NCBI GenBank assembly: GCA_036322835.1
Contig: AP027304.1
Location: 124,001 to 188,000 of the forward strand
From: Tenuifilaceae bacterium CYCD
Lineage (GTDB): Bacteria; Bacteroidota; Bacteroidia; Bacteroidales; Tenuifilaceae
Direction of reading: 5' to 3'
Length of the DNA: 64,000 nt
The notes under the pieces are model-generated. The model saw only the letters and a list, made by a program, of their open reading frames with translations. It ran no database searches and was not told the origin of the DNA. Positions 35,668 through 45,185 of this stretch are shown here, piece after piece. Numbering within the stretch: position 1 is the stretch's first letter; each line of letters begins with the position of its first letter. The position numbers and the translations under genes are program-made.

Positions 35668-36774
35668 CTACTTTGCCAAGTGAAATGGTGGTTTAACAAC
35701 CTTTGCCTTAAGTTTTTTATCGCGAATGCCGATATAGATTTCAGTTCCCTCTTTCCAGAATCCTTTCTTGAGGTATCCCATACCAATACCCTGCTTGCTC
35801 ATTGGTGACATAGTGCCCGAGGTAACTTCGCCAATCTCATTACCCTGTGCATCGTAGATAAGATAATGCTGACGGGGAACTCCACGATCAAGCATAATAA
35901 AGCCTTTTAGCATCTTTTGGGTACCTTCGGTTTTGTGTTTCTCCCAAATATCGCGGTTGATGAAGTTTTTACCATCAACAAATTTGGTAATCCATCCTAA
36001 ACCAGCTTCGATTGACGATACCTCGTCGTTCATATCGTTACCATAAAGGCAGAATCCCATCTCGAGGCGAAGAGTATCGCGAGCACCAAGACCAATTGGT
36101 TTAATGCCAAACTCCTTGCCAGCCTCAAATACAGCGTGCCATAATTTATCAGCATCCTCGTTTGCACAGTAAATTTCGCATCCACCAGCACCGGTATAAC
36201 CAGTTGTTGCAAAAATCACCTCTTTAATACCAGCAAAAGGAATCTTCTTAAAAGTATAGTACTCCATATCCTCTACCGAAGCGGAGGTAAGCTTTTGCAT
36301 TGCTTTAAGAGCAAGTGGACCTTGAATAGCAAGCTGAGCAATTTCGTTAGAAGCGTTATAAAGTTCTTTACCAACAGTTAAACCAAATTTTGGAGCATGT
36401 TCGCAAAGCCATTTCCAATCTTTCTCAATGTTCGAAGCATTAACAACAAGAAGGTAAGTTTGGCTATCAACCCTATAAACTAGTAAATCGTCAACAATAC
36501 CGCCTCGTCCATTGGGGAAGCAGCTGTATTGAACTTTACCATCAAAAAGTACAGATGCATCGTTGCTGGTAACGTATTGGATAAAGTCTAGCGCTTTTGG
36601 CCCTTTTACCCAAATCTCACCCATGTGCGAAACATCGAATACGCCAAGTTTTTCGCGAACAGTAATGTGCTCATCGTTAATTCCGCTATACTCGATAGGC
36701 ATATTATAGCCAGCAAATTCAGCCATTTTTGCACCTAACTCGATATGGAACTTAGTAAATGCTGTATTTTTCAT
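35668..36774 (-). CDS. gcvT: Aminomethyltransferase, glycine cleavage T protein
   Basis: I start at ATG 36774 ([10 protein letters not shown]; 368 residues), the normal T-protein start. The T protein takes the aminomethyl group from H protein and makes 5,10-methylene-THF. Visible are [56 protein letters not shown] and the C-terminal [10 protein letters not shown] barrel. The other glycine-cleavage genes are not in the window, so it stands alone. Confidence 0.96.
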   Translation of the reverse strand: MKNTAFTKFHIELGAKMAEFAGYNMPIEYSGINDEHITVREKLGVFDVSHMGEIWVKGPKALDFIQYVTSNDASVLFDGKVQYSCFPNGRGGIVDDLLVYRVDSQTYLLVVNASNIEKDWKWLCEHAPKFGLTVGKELYNASNEIAQLAIQGPLALKAMQKLTSASVEDMEYYTFKKIPFAGIKEVIFATTGYTGAGGCEIYCANEDADKLWHAVFEAGKEFGIKPIGLGARDTLRLEMGFCLYGNDMNDEVSSIEAGLGWITKFVDGKNFINRDIWEKHKTEGTQKMLKGFIMLDRGVPRQHYLIYDAQGNEIGEVTSGTMSPMSKQGIGMGYLKKGFWKEGTEIYIGIRDKKLKAKVVKPPFHLAK

Positions 36775-37055
36775 TTTAGAGTAGTATAAGTTGAACAAAT
36801 AATGATTTATGCAAAACTAGTGTTTTTATTTTTAAGATATTCGTCATATTTTTTTTTGTTGAAAACGATTGATGTGTTTTTGAACATTATATGACCATAT
36901 GATAGGTATTCGATAATAGATTTAGAGCATAATAAGTAACAATAATACATTATGAATTTCGTACCTATTCCCAACTAAAATTCTATAGCCTATTAAAAAA
37001 CCATCTTGCCAAAAAGAATTCCGCGCTATTTTAATCAACTCCAACTAATTTTTTC

Positions 37056-37063
37056 TATATTTG
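37056..37063 (+). promoter_or_regulatory. -7 element of the HPt-STAS operon
   Basis: TATATTTG matches TAnnTTTG and lies 33 bases before the chosen ATG. The TTG that opens the longer frame (37061) lies inside this element, which supports the ATG at 37097. The rest of 36775-37096 shows no gene. Confidence 0.4.
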
Positions 37064-37096
37064 GTTAGATTTAATAAAATTTATGGTGTAACTTAC

Positions 37097-37474
37097 ATGA
37101 CTGGATTACAAAATATTGCCATGAGCGGGTACAAACATGTAAATCTTGATGTACTAAAGGAAATATCTGAAGGGAGCAATGATCTTATGCGCGATCTAAT
37201 ATTCCTTTTTATCAGTCAGATTCCGGTTTTCTCCGAACAACTCGATTACTATTACAAAAACGAAGACTTTGTGTCGTTGGGTAAGCTTGCCCATAAGATT
37301 AAAAGTTCAGTGGCCATGATGGGCATAAGCGAACTATCGTCGGATATGAAAAAGTTGGAAAACCTTGCCCAGGAAAAGAAGGATATTCACAAATACCCCG
37401 AATTTATTGAAAAATTCAAACGTATTTCAACGGAAGCAGTTAGCGAACTAAATGATATACTTCAAAGCATTTAA
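37097..37474 (+). CDS. Stand-alone HPt phosphotransfer protein
   Basis: 125 residues, a four-helix HPt domain with the phospho-accepting His66 in LGKLAHKIKSSVAMMG. It has no kinase or receiver attached, so it must serve a separate hybrid kinase or phosphorelay. It is followed 18 bases later by a STAS gene, suggesting a phosphorelay coupled to a partner-switching module. Kinases and receivers are encoded a few kb away, but nothing shows which is the partner. Confidence 0.85.
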   Translation: MTGLQNIAMSGYKHVNLDVLKEISEGSNDLMRDLIFLFISQIPVFSEQLDYYYKNEDFVSLGKLAHKIKSSVAMMGISELSSDMKKLENLAQEKKDIHKYPEFIEKFKRISTEAVSELNDILQSI

Positions 37475-37492
37475 CCATAAAAAACCAACCAT

Positions 37493-37825
37493 ATGATAAA
37501 CTTTGAAAAAAATGGCGATGTAACGGTAATATCATTCAGCAACGATAATAAGTTGAATGTTACCGTAACCCAAAAGATCAAATCGGAAATTATTAAGTTA
37601 ATTACCCCAAACTCAAAGGTAACTCTTAACCTGAATGGAATTAACTATATCGATAGTACAGGGTTTGGAATGTTGCTATCGGTTCTAAGACATTGCAAAA
37701 ACAATAATTCCGGGCTAAAACTTTGCAATATTACCCCCGAAGTTATGGAACTTATCAAACTCCTACAACTTCAAAGTGTCTTTGATATCCGCGAAAGCGT
37801 TGACGACTGTTTGAAAAGCTTTTAA
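37493..37825 (+). CDS. STAS-domain protein, anti-sigma factor antagonist-like
   Basis: 110 residues, a single STAS domain (SpoIIAA/RsbV type). The conserved loop is NYIDSTGFGMLLSVLR, with the serine of the IDST motif as the probable phosphorylation site. Such proteins switch partners with an anti-sigma kinase depending on phosphorylation. No RsbW-type kinase is adjacent; a SpoIIAB-like HATPase is encoded at 53353. It is co-transcribed with the HPt gene and ends in a clear terminator. Confidence 0.88.
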   Translation: MINFEKNGDVTVISFSNDNKLNVTVTQKIKSEIIKLITPNSKVTLNLNGINYIDSTGFGMLLSVLRHCKNNNSGLKLCNITPEVMELIKLLQLQSVFDIRESVDDCLKSF

Positions 37826-37848
37826 TCTTGTAACCATATTTTATAATT

Positions 37849-37876
37849 GGGTCTTCAAAATTGAAGACCCTTTTTT
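37849..37876 (+). terminator. Terminator of the HPt-STAS operon
   Basis: GGGTCTTCAA and TTGAAGACCC form a 10-bp stem followed by TTTTTT. Confidence 0.9.
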
Positions 37877-38089
37877 AATAAACTAAATTAAAACAATGCC
37901 ACAAACTAACCTTTAATTAGAGATATCTAACGATAGATCCTATGATGCGCGATACACTAAAATTTGTTCCTCGTCATTTCATTAAGTTTGTGCAAAAAAT
38001 AATTATATTGCTGCATAAAAGCAACAAAATCCAATTAAACTCGAATAAATAAGTATAATAATCATTAAACTGAAAAAGGAGGTTAAGCC

Positions 38090-38488
38090 ATGAAAAACAA
38101 TTTTTTATGCCCCAAATGCTCAGGGTATCTGAACGTGGGCGAATACGTAATATTCAACATCCGGAATAAAAAGCATACTAAAGGGTTACTTCTACTTAGT
38201 CCTGTTTTAGGGAATTACACTTACGAAATGCATCCATCCTACGAAGTATCGACCGGAGAAAGTGTAGATTTTTATTGCCCCATTTGTCATGCCTCGCTTT
38301 CGGTTGAAGGATCGGAAAACCTTGCAGCGATAATCCTTCAAGAAGAAAGTGGCGAAAAACACCATATAGTATTCTCGAGAAAAGAGGGTGAAAAATGCAC
38401 CTATAAGATCTCCAATAAAACAATTGAAAAATTTGGGGCACACGCCAATAACTACATCGATTTTATATCGGCAAGTATGATGAAATAA
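38090..38488 (+). CDS. Hypothetical zinc-ribbon protein with strong Shine-Dalgarno
   Basis: 132 residues, not recognised. Two CxxC motifs, CPKCSG near residue 7 and CPICHA near residue 64, suggest one zinc site holding an N-terminal beta domain. A helical tail follows. The gene is preceded by AAAGGAGG (38075-38082) 7 bases before the ATG, an unusually good ribosome-binding site for this phylum and for this window. It stands between the STAS operon and the kinase-regulator pair on the opposite strand. Confidence 0.7.
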   Translation: MKNNFLCPKCSGYLNVGEYVIFNIRNKKHTKGLLLLSPVLGNYTYEMHPSYEVSTGESVDFYCPICHASLSVEGSENLAAIILQEESGEKHHIVFSRKEGEKCTYKISNKTIEKFGAHANNYIDFISASMMK

Positions 38489-38545
38489 TATAACTATACC
38501 GTTGAAGGTAAGATTGGTTGTTGTAAACACCCAACTGATCTTATC

Positions 38546-39175
38546 TTAAATTGATACAAGCCCATTTTTTATAGCATAAACCACAAGCGAAATTGAATTT
38601 TTAGATTCAGTTTTAAGCAACAATTCGGCACGATGTTTTTCAACCGTCCTAGCACTAATAAATAGTTTATCCGCAATTTCTGCATTTGAAAGTCCCTTGG
38701 CTATAAGAGCCAGAACTTCATTCTCCCGTTGAGTAAGTTCTACTAACTTAGCATCCTTGCGTTTTTTTAACATGCTAACCAGCAAATCTTGCGAAAAATA
38801 TAAATTACCATCAAGTATTTCATCAATGGCTTTTTTTACTTCAGAGGAATCGGACTCTTTAAGAATAAACCCTTTCACCCCTAAATCAATCATGGAGCTG
38901 TAGAACTCCTCGTCCTTATGCATTGATAGTATTAATATCTTCAAGTCAGGGTGAATCATTACGGCTTGACGTGTTGCCTCTACACCGTCCATCACGGGCA
39001 TCTCTATATCTAAGAGTACAATATCGGGCTTGCTCTCTTTTAGTAAATCTAGAAACTCCTTGCCATTATTCGCTTGGGCCATTACCTCAATGTTTGCCTG
39101 ATTGGCAAGCATAAAGGCTAAACTTTCCCGAAATATTTTGTGGTCGTCAACAATTATGGCCTTTTTGGATTCCAT
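38546..39175 (-). CDS. NarL/LuxR-family response regulator
   Basis: 209 residues. The receiver has acidic residues in IIVDDHKIF, phospho-Asp in VLLDIEMPVMDG and Lys in FILKES. The C-terminal LuxR helix-turn-helix is LTQRENEVLALIAKGLSN and then FISARTVEKHRAEL. It starts one base after the stop of the sensor kinase, forming a classical pair. That kinase is now split by an IS element, so the regulator may have lost its cognate input. Confidence 0.95.
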   Translation of the reverse strand: MESKKAIIVDDHKIFRESLAFMLANQANIEVMAQANNGKEFLDLLKESKPDIVLLDIEMPVMDGVEATRQAVMIHPDLKILILSMHKDEEFYSSMIDLGVKGFILKESDSSEVKKAIDEILDGNLYFSQDLLVSMLKKRKDAKLVELTQRENEVLALIAKGLSNAEIADKLFISARTVEKHRAELLLKTESKNSISLVVYAIKNGLVSI

Positions 39176-39176
39176 T

Positions 39177-40149
39177 TTACCTTAGGTTAATTGGCGATTC
39201 TAATTTAAACAAAAAACCGTTCCCCTGCGATGTTTTTATCGAGTAATCGCCATTAATACTCTTCACTCTATTATCGATATTGGCCAATCCATGCCCTGAC
39301 TTATTACCACTAGCAATTGATTCTATGTCAAAGCCTTCTCCATTATCATGGTATTCAATAAAAAGTCTTGAATTTCTATAATCTATTTTAAGTTTAATCT
39401 CTTTTGCCTCTGAGTGTTTCAGCGTATTGTTAATCAACTCCTTAATTATCCTATAAATGATAATTTCTACCTGCTTTTCAAACTTGAATCCTACGGCATT
39501 AGTATCAAAGGTAATCGGAACCAGCATTTTTAGATTATCTATCTCAGCATAAATTGCAGAAATCAATCCAAAGCGTTCAATTAAATGCGGACTTATATTA
39601 TTGGAAATAGTTCTTACATTCTCTATCGAACTCTTGATTAAATTCTGAATAATTTCAATGATCGAAGAATGCGTCGATCCCTCTAATTTTTGTTGTAGAA
39701 CAGAAACATACATTTTCAAACTTGCCAGCAAGGGTCCAATATCGTCATGTAAATCGGCGGCTAAACGGCTGCGCTCTCGCTCTTCGGCTTCAATGGTTGT
39801 ACGTAGTATAAGTTTTTCCATCTCACGCCTCTCCCGGATATCCCTTATTATGGAGAGAATTACCTTTTCGTCCCTATACTCTATTGTATTTGCACTCAAC
39901 TCAACGGGAATCCGTTCACCCTTGGAGTTAATAATCTCTATTTCAATATTGCTGAATACATTGCCTTCAAGTAAAGTTTGTATAAGTTTTTTAACAATGG
40001 GATGATAAATATCTGGAATGCTATCGAAAATATCGCCCTTATAAAGATCCTCATCGCTAAGAAGGATCATCTCCTGAAAGGCTCTATTTGCATCGAGCAA
40101 CACAAAGTCCTTTGAAACTATTACAATTCCATCGGATGTATTATTGAAA
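39177..40149 (-). pseudogene. Sensor histidine kinase, C-terminal fragment (IS-interrupted)
   Basis: This fragment carries the end of the third PAS domain (DANRAFQEM onward), a HisKA_3 dimerisation helix with the phospho-His in RLAADLHDDIGPLLAS, and a HATPase with HDNGEGFD and GHGLANIDNR. Removing the 999-bp IS and one 8-bp target copy joins it in frame to the fragment at 41149-42292. The joint reads IEIFNNTSDGIVIVSKDF, a normal PAS opening, and the total is 702 codons. The longest remaining frame starts only at a GTG at 40103, inside the PAS domain. Confidence 0.93.
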
Positions 40150-41148
40150 TATGCATATCCGCTAATGTACCAAAATAATTATCTTTACAAAAACACTTGA
40201 GATGAATTTTATCGATTTTGTAAAGAAATATCCAGATGAAGCCAGCTGCATAAGACACTTTCGAACCGTTAAGGAGCGAAAAGGAGTCGTCTGCAAGAAG
40301 TGTGGCAATACGCATCATTACTGGAACAAAACCTACAATTCGCACGATTGCAGCAGCTGTGGATACAGAACCACCTTACGAAGCGGCACCGTTATGGAGT
40401 CATCGAAGCTACCTTTTCAGTACTGGTTGTACGCCATTTACCTGATGACCATGACCAAAAAAGGGATCTCTGCTGCTGAGGTTCAGCGGCAGCTTGGCCA
40501 TAAGCGCTACGAACCGATTTGGGCCATGATGCACAAGATCAGATCGGTCATGGGATTGCGCGATGAGCGGTATGAATTGGAGGGCGTTGTCGAGCTGGAC
40601 GATGCCTTTTTCAGAACCCATGCAGAGGACGAAAATGACGAGCTGACCAAAAGAGGAAGAGGCAGTCAGCGGCAAAGCAAAGTTCTAGTTATGGCCAAAG
40701 TTGATCCCAGGCGGGGGCGACCTCGCAGGAACAAAAAGCCATCAGCATTCCGATACGTAAAGATGGTTGTCATTCCGGACTCTTCGTCGAAAACGATGAA
40801 CAAAGTAGTCTCAGCGAGCACCAGCTCTTCATCGGTGATTAAGAGTGATGGCTGGCGTGGTTTTAACAAAATCAAAGAGATAAGCTCCAGACATATCAAA
40901 AAGATAGTACCACCCGAGGAGGCTTCAAGAGTACTCCCATGGGTGCATACCATGATTAGCAATGCAAAGAGAAACTTCTTAGGAGTCAATCACAAAATAA
41001 AAGACGTGTACCTGCAAAACTATCTGGACGAGTTTTGTTATAAAACCAATCGAAGATATTTTGGCAAAGAGTTGTTTGAACGACTTATGGTTGCTGCTGT
41101 AGAAGATACTTGGTATGGTAAAATAAGGTATAATTGCGGATAATCATA
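40150..41148 (+). mobile_element. IS1595-family insertion sequence, copy 2 (999 bp)
   Basis: Same ends and length as copy 1. The 8-bp target duplication is TATTGAAA (40142-40149 and 41149-41156). It lies inside the histidine kinase gene in the opposite orientation. Confidence 0.95.
40202..41143 (+). CDS. IS1595-family (ISXO2-like) transposase, copy 2
   Basis: 313 residues, identical in translation to the transposase at 27404, with the same zinc ribbon (CKKCG, CSSCG) and ISXO2-like core (VELDDAFF, IKSDGWRG). Frames on the opposite strand also translate identically between the copies, so the DNA is essentially the same. This implies recent transposition. Confidence 0.95.
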   Translation: MNFIDFVKKYPDEASCIRHFRTVKERKGVVCKKCGNTHHYWNKTYNSHDCSSCGYRTTLRSGTVMESSKLPFQYWLYAIYLMTMTKKGISAAEVQRQLGHKRYEPIWAMMHKIRSVMGLRDERYELEGVVELDDAFFRTHAEDENDELTKRGRGSQRQSKVLVMAKVDPRRGRPRRNKKPSAFRYVKMVVIPDSSSKTMNKVVSASTSSSSVIKSDGWRGFNKIKEISSRHIKKIVPPEEASRVLPWVHTMISNAKRNFLGVNHKIKDVYLQNYLDEFCYKTNRRYFGKELFERLMVAAVEDTWYGKIRYNCG

Positions 41149-42292
41149 TATTGAAAATTTCAATATATCTGCCATAAAGTTTAGATAACTCATTGGTTTT
41201 CTCCGCAACTAAATCCTCTAAGTTTTCTTGGTATTCCTTAAGCTCTCGCTCAGTATTTTTAAGTTTAGTGATATCTCTGGTTAATCGGCCAACAAGATAA
41301 CTTTTGGACAATTGAATGGGGAATAATGTGGAGGATACGTATTTCACTTCGCCACTTGGAAGATATATTTCTCCTTCTATTACCCTCAAACCCTGCTTAT
41401 CTATAGAATTGATGTATTTTTTTGTTGTGTCTTTTATCTTTTTATAAGCCTCAGGCGTTTTTTTATTGGGATGTAAAAATTCAAACTCCAAATCGTATAC
41501 TTTTCTATTTATTGCAGAGTCATAAGATAGCCCGGTTATTTCTGATAGTGATTTATTCCACTCCACCACATTGTAGTTGGTGTCAATTATCGAAATTCCC
41601 TCAACCGATTGGTCTATAAAACTTTTAAACTTTTCCTGATTTAAAACCAATAAATCGTGAAGTTCTTTTCTAATATTTACCTCTCTATTTAGATCCTTGA
41701 GTGTCTTGTTCAACTCCGAGTTCGAAAGTCGTAACTCTAAATTCGTGACATTTAACTCCTCCACCGTCAAAGAGAGTTTCTGGTTTAACTCTATCAACTT
41801 TTCGTTTCGTTCGGCAACCAAACTCTCCAAATCGCTTCGGTAAATATTTAATTCTGCAATATTTTTTTTGTAATCCGTAATATCGGTTAGAAACTGAACG
41901 ATAAACTGCTCATTAAACAGGTGGAATGTGTTAACACTGACATTCGCAATGAATTGCGATCCATCGGATCGTTCATGAACCCACTCATACTCCAACGGAC
42001 CTGTAAAAGGCTTAGATTCCCCAACTATCTTTTTTATTTTTTCAGTCGAAAAAACACCGTCGGGTTGATATATCGGAGAGAATTCAGAGAGACTATGCCC
42101 ATTTAGTCGATCCCATGAATATCCAAATAACTCCTCCGCTTTAGTATTACTATCAATAATTATATCATCCTTAAGAATTAGAATAGCAATGGCCGCATGC
42201 TGAAAGATAATTTTATGAGTTTCCACCTCATACCTTACATCCTTATAATGATCGGAACTTAAATCTTTATAATTCTTAAAATTATCATTCAT
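41149..42292 (-). pseudogene. Sensor histidine kinase, N-terminal fragment (IS-interrupted)
   Basis: I start at ATG 42292 (the frame itself opens at a TTG at 42316). Two PAS domains are visible (HAAIAILILKDDIIIDSNTK and DQSVEGISIIDTNYNVVEWN), joined by coiled-coil helices (NEKLIELNQKLSLTVEELNV). A third PAS begins at the break. There is no membrane segment, so the kinase was probably cytoplasmic. The fragment could still make a PAS protein of about 380 residues without a kinase core. Confidence 0.92.
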
Positions 42293-42421
42293 GGCTATCG
42301 AAAATTCTATTCCCAATTTATGAAATTTTGTGGAAAGTTTACTAATACACCATGATCTTCAATCCTAAACAATTTGTTCAGCTTGATTAACGGCAAATTA
42401 TCGATCAAACTTCCCTCGTAT

Positions 42422-42535
42422 GGGTATAAATACCCACTCCAATGTGGTATTTATAGGTACATTAAAATGGGTAATATTGATTTATTTTAATGGTATTTAA
42501 ACCCTAAAAACCTCAACCTATACAAGATATTTTTG
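42422..42535 (+). promoter_or_regulatory. Control region of the receiver-chemoreceptor operon
   Basis: Contains the inverted repeat GGGTATAAATACCC (42422-42435), ATTAAAATGGGTA (42461-42473), GTATTTAAACCCTAAAAA (42493-42510) and a -7 element TATTTTTG (42528-42535). The same boxes recur in the same order before the degenerate receiver at 45186. No TTTG -33 box is present, which suggests an activator-dependent promoter. Confidence 0.65.
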
Positions 42536-42555
42536 CATCATAAGACACTATAGCT

Positions 42556-42951
42556 ATGATACCAATACGAATTGCCATAGTTGATGATAGCGAAGATTTT
42601 CGAAAAGCGGTTCGATTCTTCCTAGAACAAATCCCCGATTTTATAATAGTTGGTGAAGCCCAAAGCGGAAAAGAATTCATTGAACTAGCCCAGAACGCCC
42701 CCATTGACATCGCATTGGTTGATATAAAAATGCCAGAAATGGACGGTATCACCGCCACATACCAAATAGCCAAAACGCATTACCCATACCTAAAAATTAT
42801 CGCAGTATCGATGCACAACGATATGGAAAACCTTAAGGCAATGATTGAAGCCGGAGCCATGGGATATATCAACAAGGAGGATGTGTTCTCTCACCTTGAA
42901 AAAGCAATTCGCTCTGTAGCCAGCAATAAGCATTATTACGGAAAACTATAA
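42556..42951 (+). CDS. Receiver-only response regulator (CheY/NarL-type)
   Basis: 131 residues, one receiver domain without an output domain. Acidic pocket D10-D11 in IAIVDDSED, phospho-acceptor D56 in IALVDIKMPEMDG, Ser85 and Lys107 in GYINKED are all present, so it should be functional. The sequence is nearest to NarL-type receivers, suggesting loss of the DNA-binding part. It is followed 17 bases later by a chemoreceptor gene, implying a role in a chemosensory or phosphorelay pathway. Confidence 0.9.
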   Translation: MIPIRIAIVDDSEDFRKAVRFFLEQIPDFIIVGEAQSGKEFIELAQNAPIDIALVDIKMPEMDGITATYQIAKTHYPYLKIIAVSMHNDMENLKAMIEAGAMGYINKEDVFSHLEKAIRSVASNKHYYGKL

Positions 42952-42968
42952 ACTAAAATCCTACTGCT

Positions 42969-44864
42969 ATGAAATGGAACGATCTAAAAATCTCAAAGAA
43001 ACTCTTTATCGGGTTTGGAACTGTACTACTACTAACAGTACTTGTTGGGGGTACAAGCTTTATTGGGTTTCAGAATCTCAGGGATAGAGTAAAAAAACGC
43101 AACGAGGTAGGAGCTCTACTCTCAGATCTTGTTTATACAAGGTTAAATGTTCGCGTGTATATGGATAAGTACACCGAGTCCAATGCTAAAGAAGCATATA
43201 TCTATTTGGACAAGATCCTCAAGGATGCTCAGAATTTAAAAGTGAGATTTACAAAAACTACTAACATTCAACTTGCACAAAAATTCATTGATAATATCAA
43301 TGCATATAAAACAGGACTCGATAACTGTGTCACAATTACCAACAAAAAAATTGAAGCCCTTAAGAAACTCGATGAAGCAGGAGTTTCATCCATGCGAGTT
43401 GCTCAAAGCGCCGGAATCAATACACAAAGCCGCTCAATGATGAGTTTCTTAGAGAGTAGAATATACGCCAATAAAGCCATACGTTCATCGGCTAACGAGG
43501 ACTTTGAAGCCTGGCGCGAAAAGTTTCAAAACGCCAGCAATGCGTTAAAGAAAGAATATCCTGGAGTTCTAAATGCAAGCATAGATAACTACGAAAGCGC
43601 AATGGATACCTACGTTGCGCAACTTCTTGAAATGGAAAAAGTAGAAGGAAATCAAGTAGTTGCTGGACAGAATGCAAAAGCAGCCGCCGAAGAACTTGTT
43701 TTAGCAATGGAAAATCAGCAAAACTCAGAATTTCAAAGGGCTATTACCTTAATTTCTTTATTCATTATCATTGCAATTGCCATAGGTGTTATACTTTCGA
43801 CTTTAACCGTAAAATCAATAACATCTGTAGTTGATAATTCCGCTGCTGTATTAGAGAAAGTTGCCAATGGTGATTTAACTATTTCCATTGAAAAAAATTT
43901 ATTGGACAGAGGTGATGAACTCGGAATTTTATCAAATCTTCTCAATAAAATGATTCTTCAACTCCGAGAAATTACTTCATCCGTAATAATTGGTACCGAT
44001 AATATTGCTAAGGCAGCGGAGCAGCTAAGCGCAACCTCTCAACAGCTCTCACAAGGATCCAACGAGCAGGCATCATCGGCCGAGGAGGTTTCCAGTTCGA
44101 TGGAAGAAATGGTTTCGAATATTCAACAAAATTCAGATAACTCGCAGCAAACCGAAAAAATATCATTACAAGCGCAAAAAGGAATGAGTGAGGTTGCGGC
44201 CAAAGCCCAAAAAACAGTTGAGTCGAACAGAGTTATTGCCGATAAAATACGGATCATTAATGATATTGCCTTCCAAACCAATATTCTAGCGCTTAACGCA
44301 GCCGTAGAGGCAGCCCGGGCAGGTGAGCATGGCAGGGGCTTTGCAGTTGTTGCCGCAGAAGTCCGCAAATTAGCCGAACGCAGTAAAATTGCAGCAGATG
44401 AGATTGTTTCTCTTACTCAAAATAGCCTTGAACTATCGGAAAGCGGAGGAAAGCAAATGATGGAAATTGTTCCAGATATTGAAAAGACTACCAAATTGGT
44501 TCAGGAAATTGCAGCAGCTAGCCTAGAGCAAAATGGAGGTGCGGAACAAATAAACAATGCAATTCAGCAACTATCTCAGGTAATCCAGCAAAACGCAGCC
44601 GCCAGCGAGGAAATGGCTTCGAGCTCCGAGGAACTAAGCAGTCAGTCTGAGCAACTACGCCAGATTATTAGTTTCTTTAAGGTGGATACTAAATCCGATT
44701 CTTTCTGGAAAACTTCAGATAGATCAGCCTCTTCAAAGCCAGAAACACATACAACAAAGGCTAAAATAGTAACATCGAAAACCATTACTCAGAAATTACA
44801 TCAAAATAAGGGCGGAGTTAACCTTAAAATGGACAAGGACGATTCTGCTTTCGAAAATTTCTAA
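42969..44864 (+). CDS. Methyl-accepting chemotaxis protein
   Basis: 631 residues. TM1 at about 12-32, a helical periplasmic ligand domain of about 220 residues, TM2 near 260-280 ([18 protein letters not shown]), a HAMP domain ([16 protein letters not shown]) and the long signalling coiled coil. The hairpin tip carries the universal [18 protein letters not shown] stretch followed by [20 protein letters not shown]. The C-terminus has a linker of about 60 residues ending SAFENF, possibly a receptor tail. No cheA or cheW lies nearby. It is co-transcribed with the receiver gene. Confidence 0.95.
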   Translation: MKWNDLKISKKLFIGFGTVLLLTVLVGGTSFIGFQNLRDRVKKRNEVGALLSDLVYTRLNVRVYMDKYTESNAKEAYIYLDKILKDAQNLKVRFTKTTNIQLAQKFIDNINAYKTGLDNCVTITNKKIEALKKLDEAGVSSMRVAQSAGINTQSRSMMSFLESRIYANKAIRSSANEDFEAWREKFQNASNALKKEYPGVLNASIDNYESAMDTYVAQLLEMEKVEGNQVVAGQNAKAAAEELVLAMENQQNSEFQRAITLISLFIIIAIAIGVILSTLTVKSITSVVDNSAAVLEKVANGDLTISIEKNLLDRGDELGILSNLLNKMILQLREITSSVIIGTDNIAKAAEQLSATSQQLSQGSNEQASSAEEVSSSMEEMVSNIQQNSDNSQQTEKISLQAQKGMSEVAAKAQKTVESNRVIADKIRIINDIAFQTNILALNAAVEAARAGEHGRGFAVVAAEVRKLAERSKIAADEIVSLTQNSLELSESGGKQMMEIVPDIEKTTKLVQEIAAASLEQNGGAEQINNAIQQLSQVIQQNAAASEEMASSSEELSSQSEQLRQIISFFKVDTKSDSFWKTSDRSASSKPETHTTKAKIVTSKTITQKLHQNKGGVNLKMDKDDSAFENF

Positions 44865-44886
44865 GAAATAATTTTTACAAGAAAAC

Positions 44887-44916
44887 AAAGCCACAGAAAA
44901 CTGTGGCTTTGCTTTT
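44887..44916 (+). terminator. Terminator of the receiver-chemoreceptor operon
   Basis: AAAGCCACAG and CTGTGGCTTT around an AAAA loop, followed by GCTTTT. The rest of 44865-45185 holds only the control region of the next gene. Confidence 0.85.
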
Positions 44917-45052
44917 ATCACACAATGCGAAGACGAAAATAAGTGCAGAAAATCAAACTATACTTCACAAATAATTTTAAATAAAGAGTTTATATCTCCG
45001 AAACTTCTGTTATCAATCCAATACTTATAATCCAAAAAACTACTTATCAATA

Positions 45053-45164
45053 GGTATTTATACCCACAGAAGATTAGTATATGTATGTATATTAAAATGG
45101 GTAGATATATAGTAAATAATAGTATTTAAACCCTAAAAAAGGCACTACACACGGTATAATTTTG
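45053..45164 (+). promoter_or_regulatory. Control region of the degenerate receiver gene, copy of that at 42422
   Basis: GGTATTTATACC (45053-45064), ATTAAAATGGGTA (45091-45103), GTATTTAAACCCTAAAAA (45122-45139) and -7 element TAATTTTG (45157-45164). Palindrome centre to box 2 is 32.5 bases and box 3 to -7 is 17 bases, both equal to the region at 42422. Confidence 0.65.
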
Positions 45165-45185
45165 TATCAAAGAAAATCTATAATT

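Noticed and set aside
37097-37825. Assigning the HPt and STAS proteins to the RsbW-like ATPase at 53353 or to the nearby kinases
   Set aside because: Tempting functionally, but they are separated by kilobases and on different transcripts; no sequence evidence links them.
38508-38545. Weak hairpin between the zinc-ribbon gene and the NarL regulator
   Set aside because: About 9 of 11 paired positions without a T run; not convincing as a terminator.
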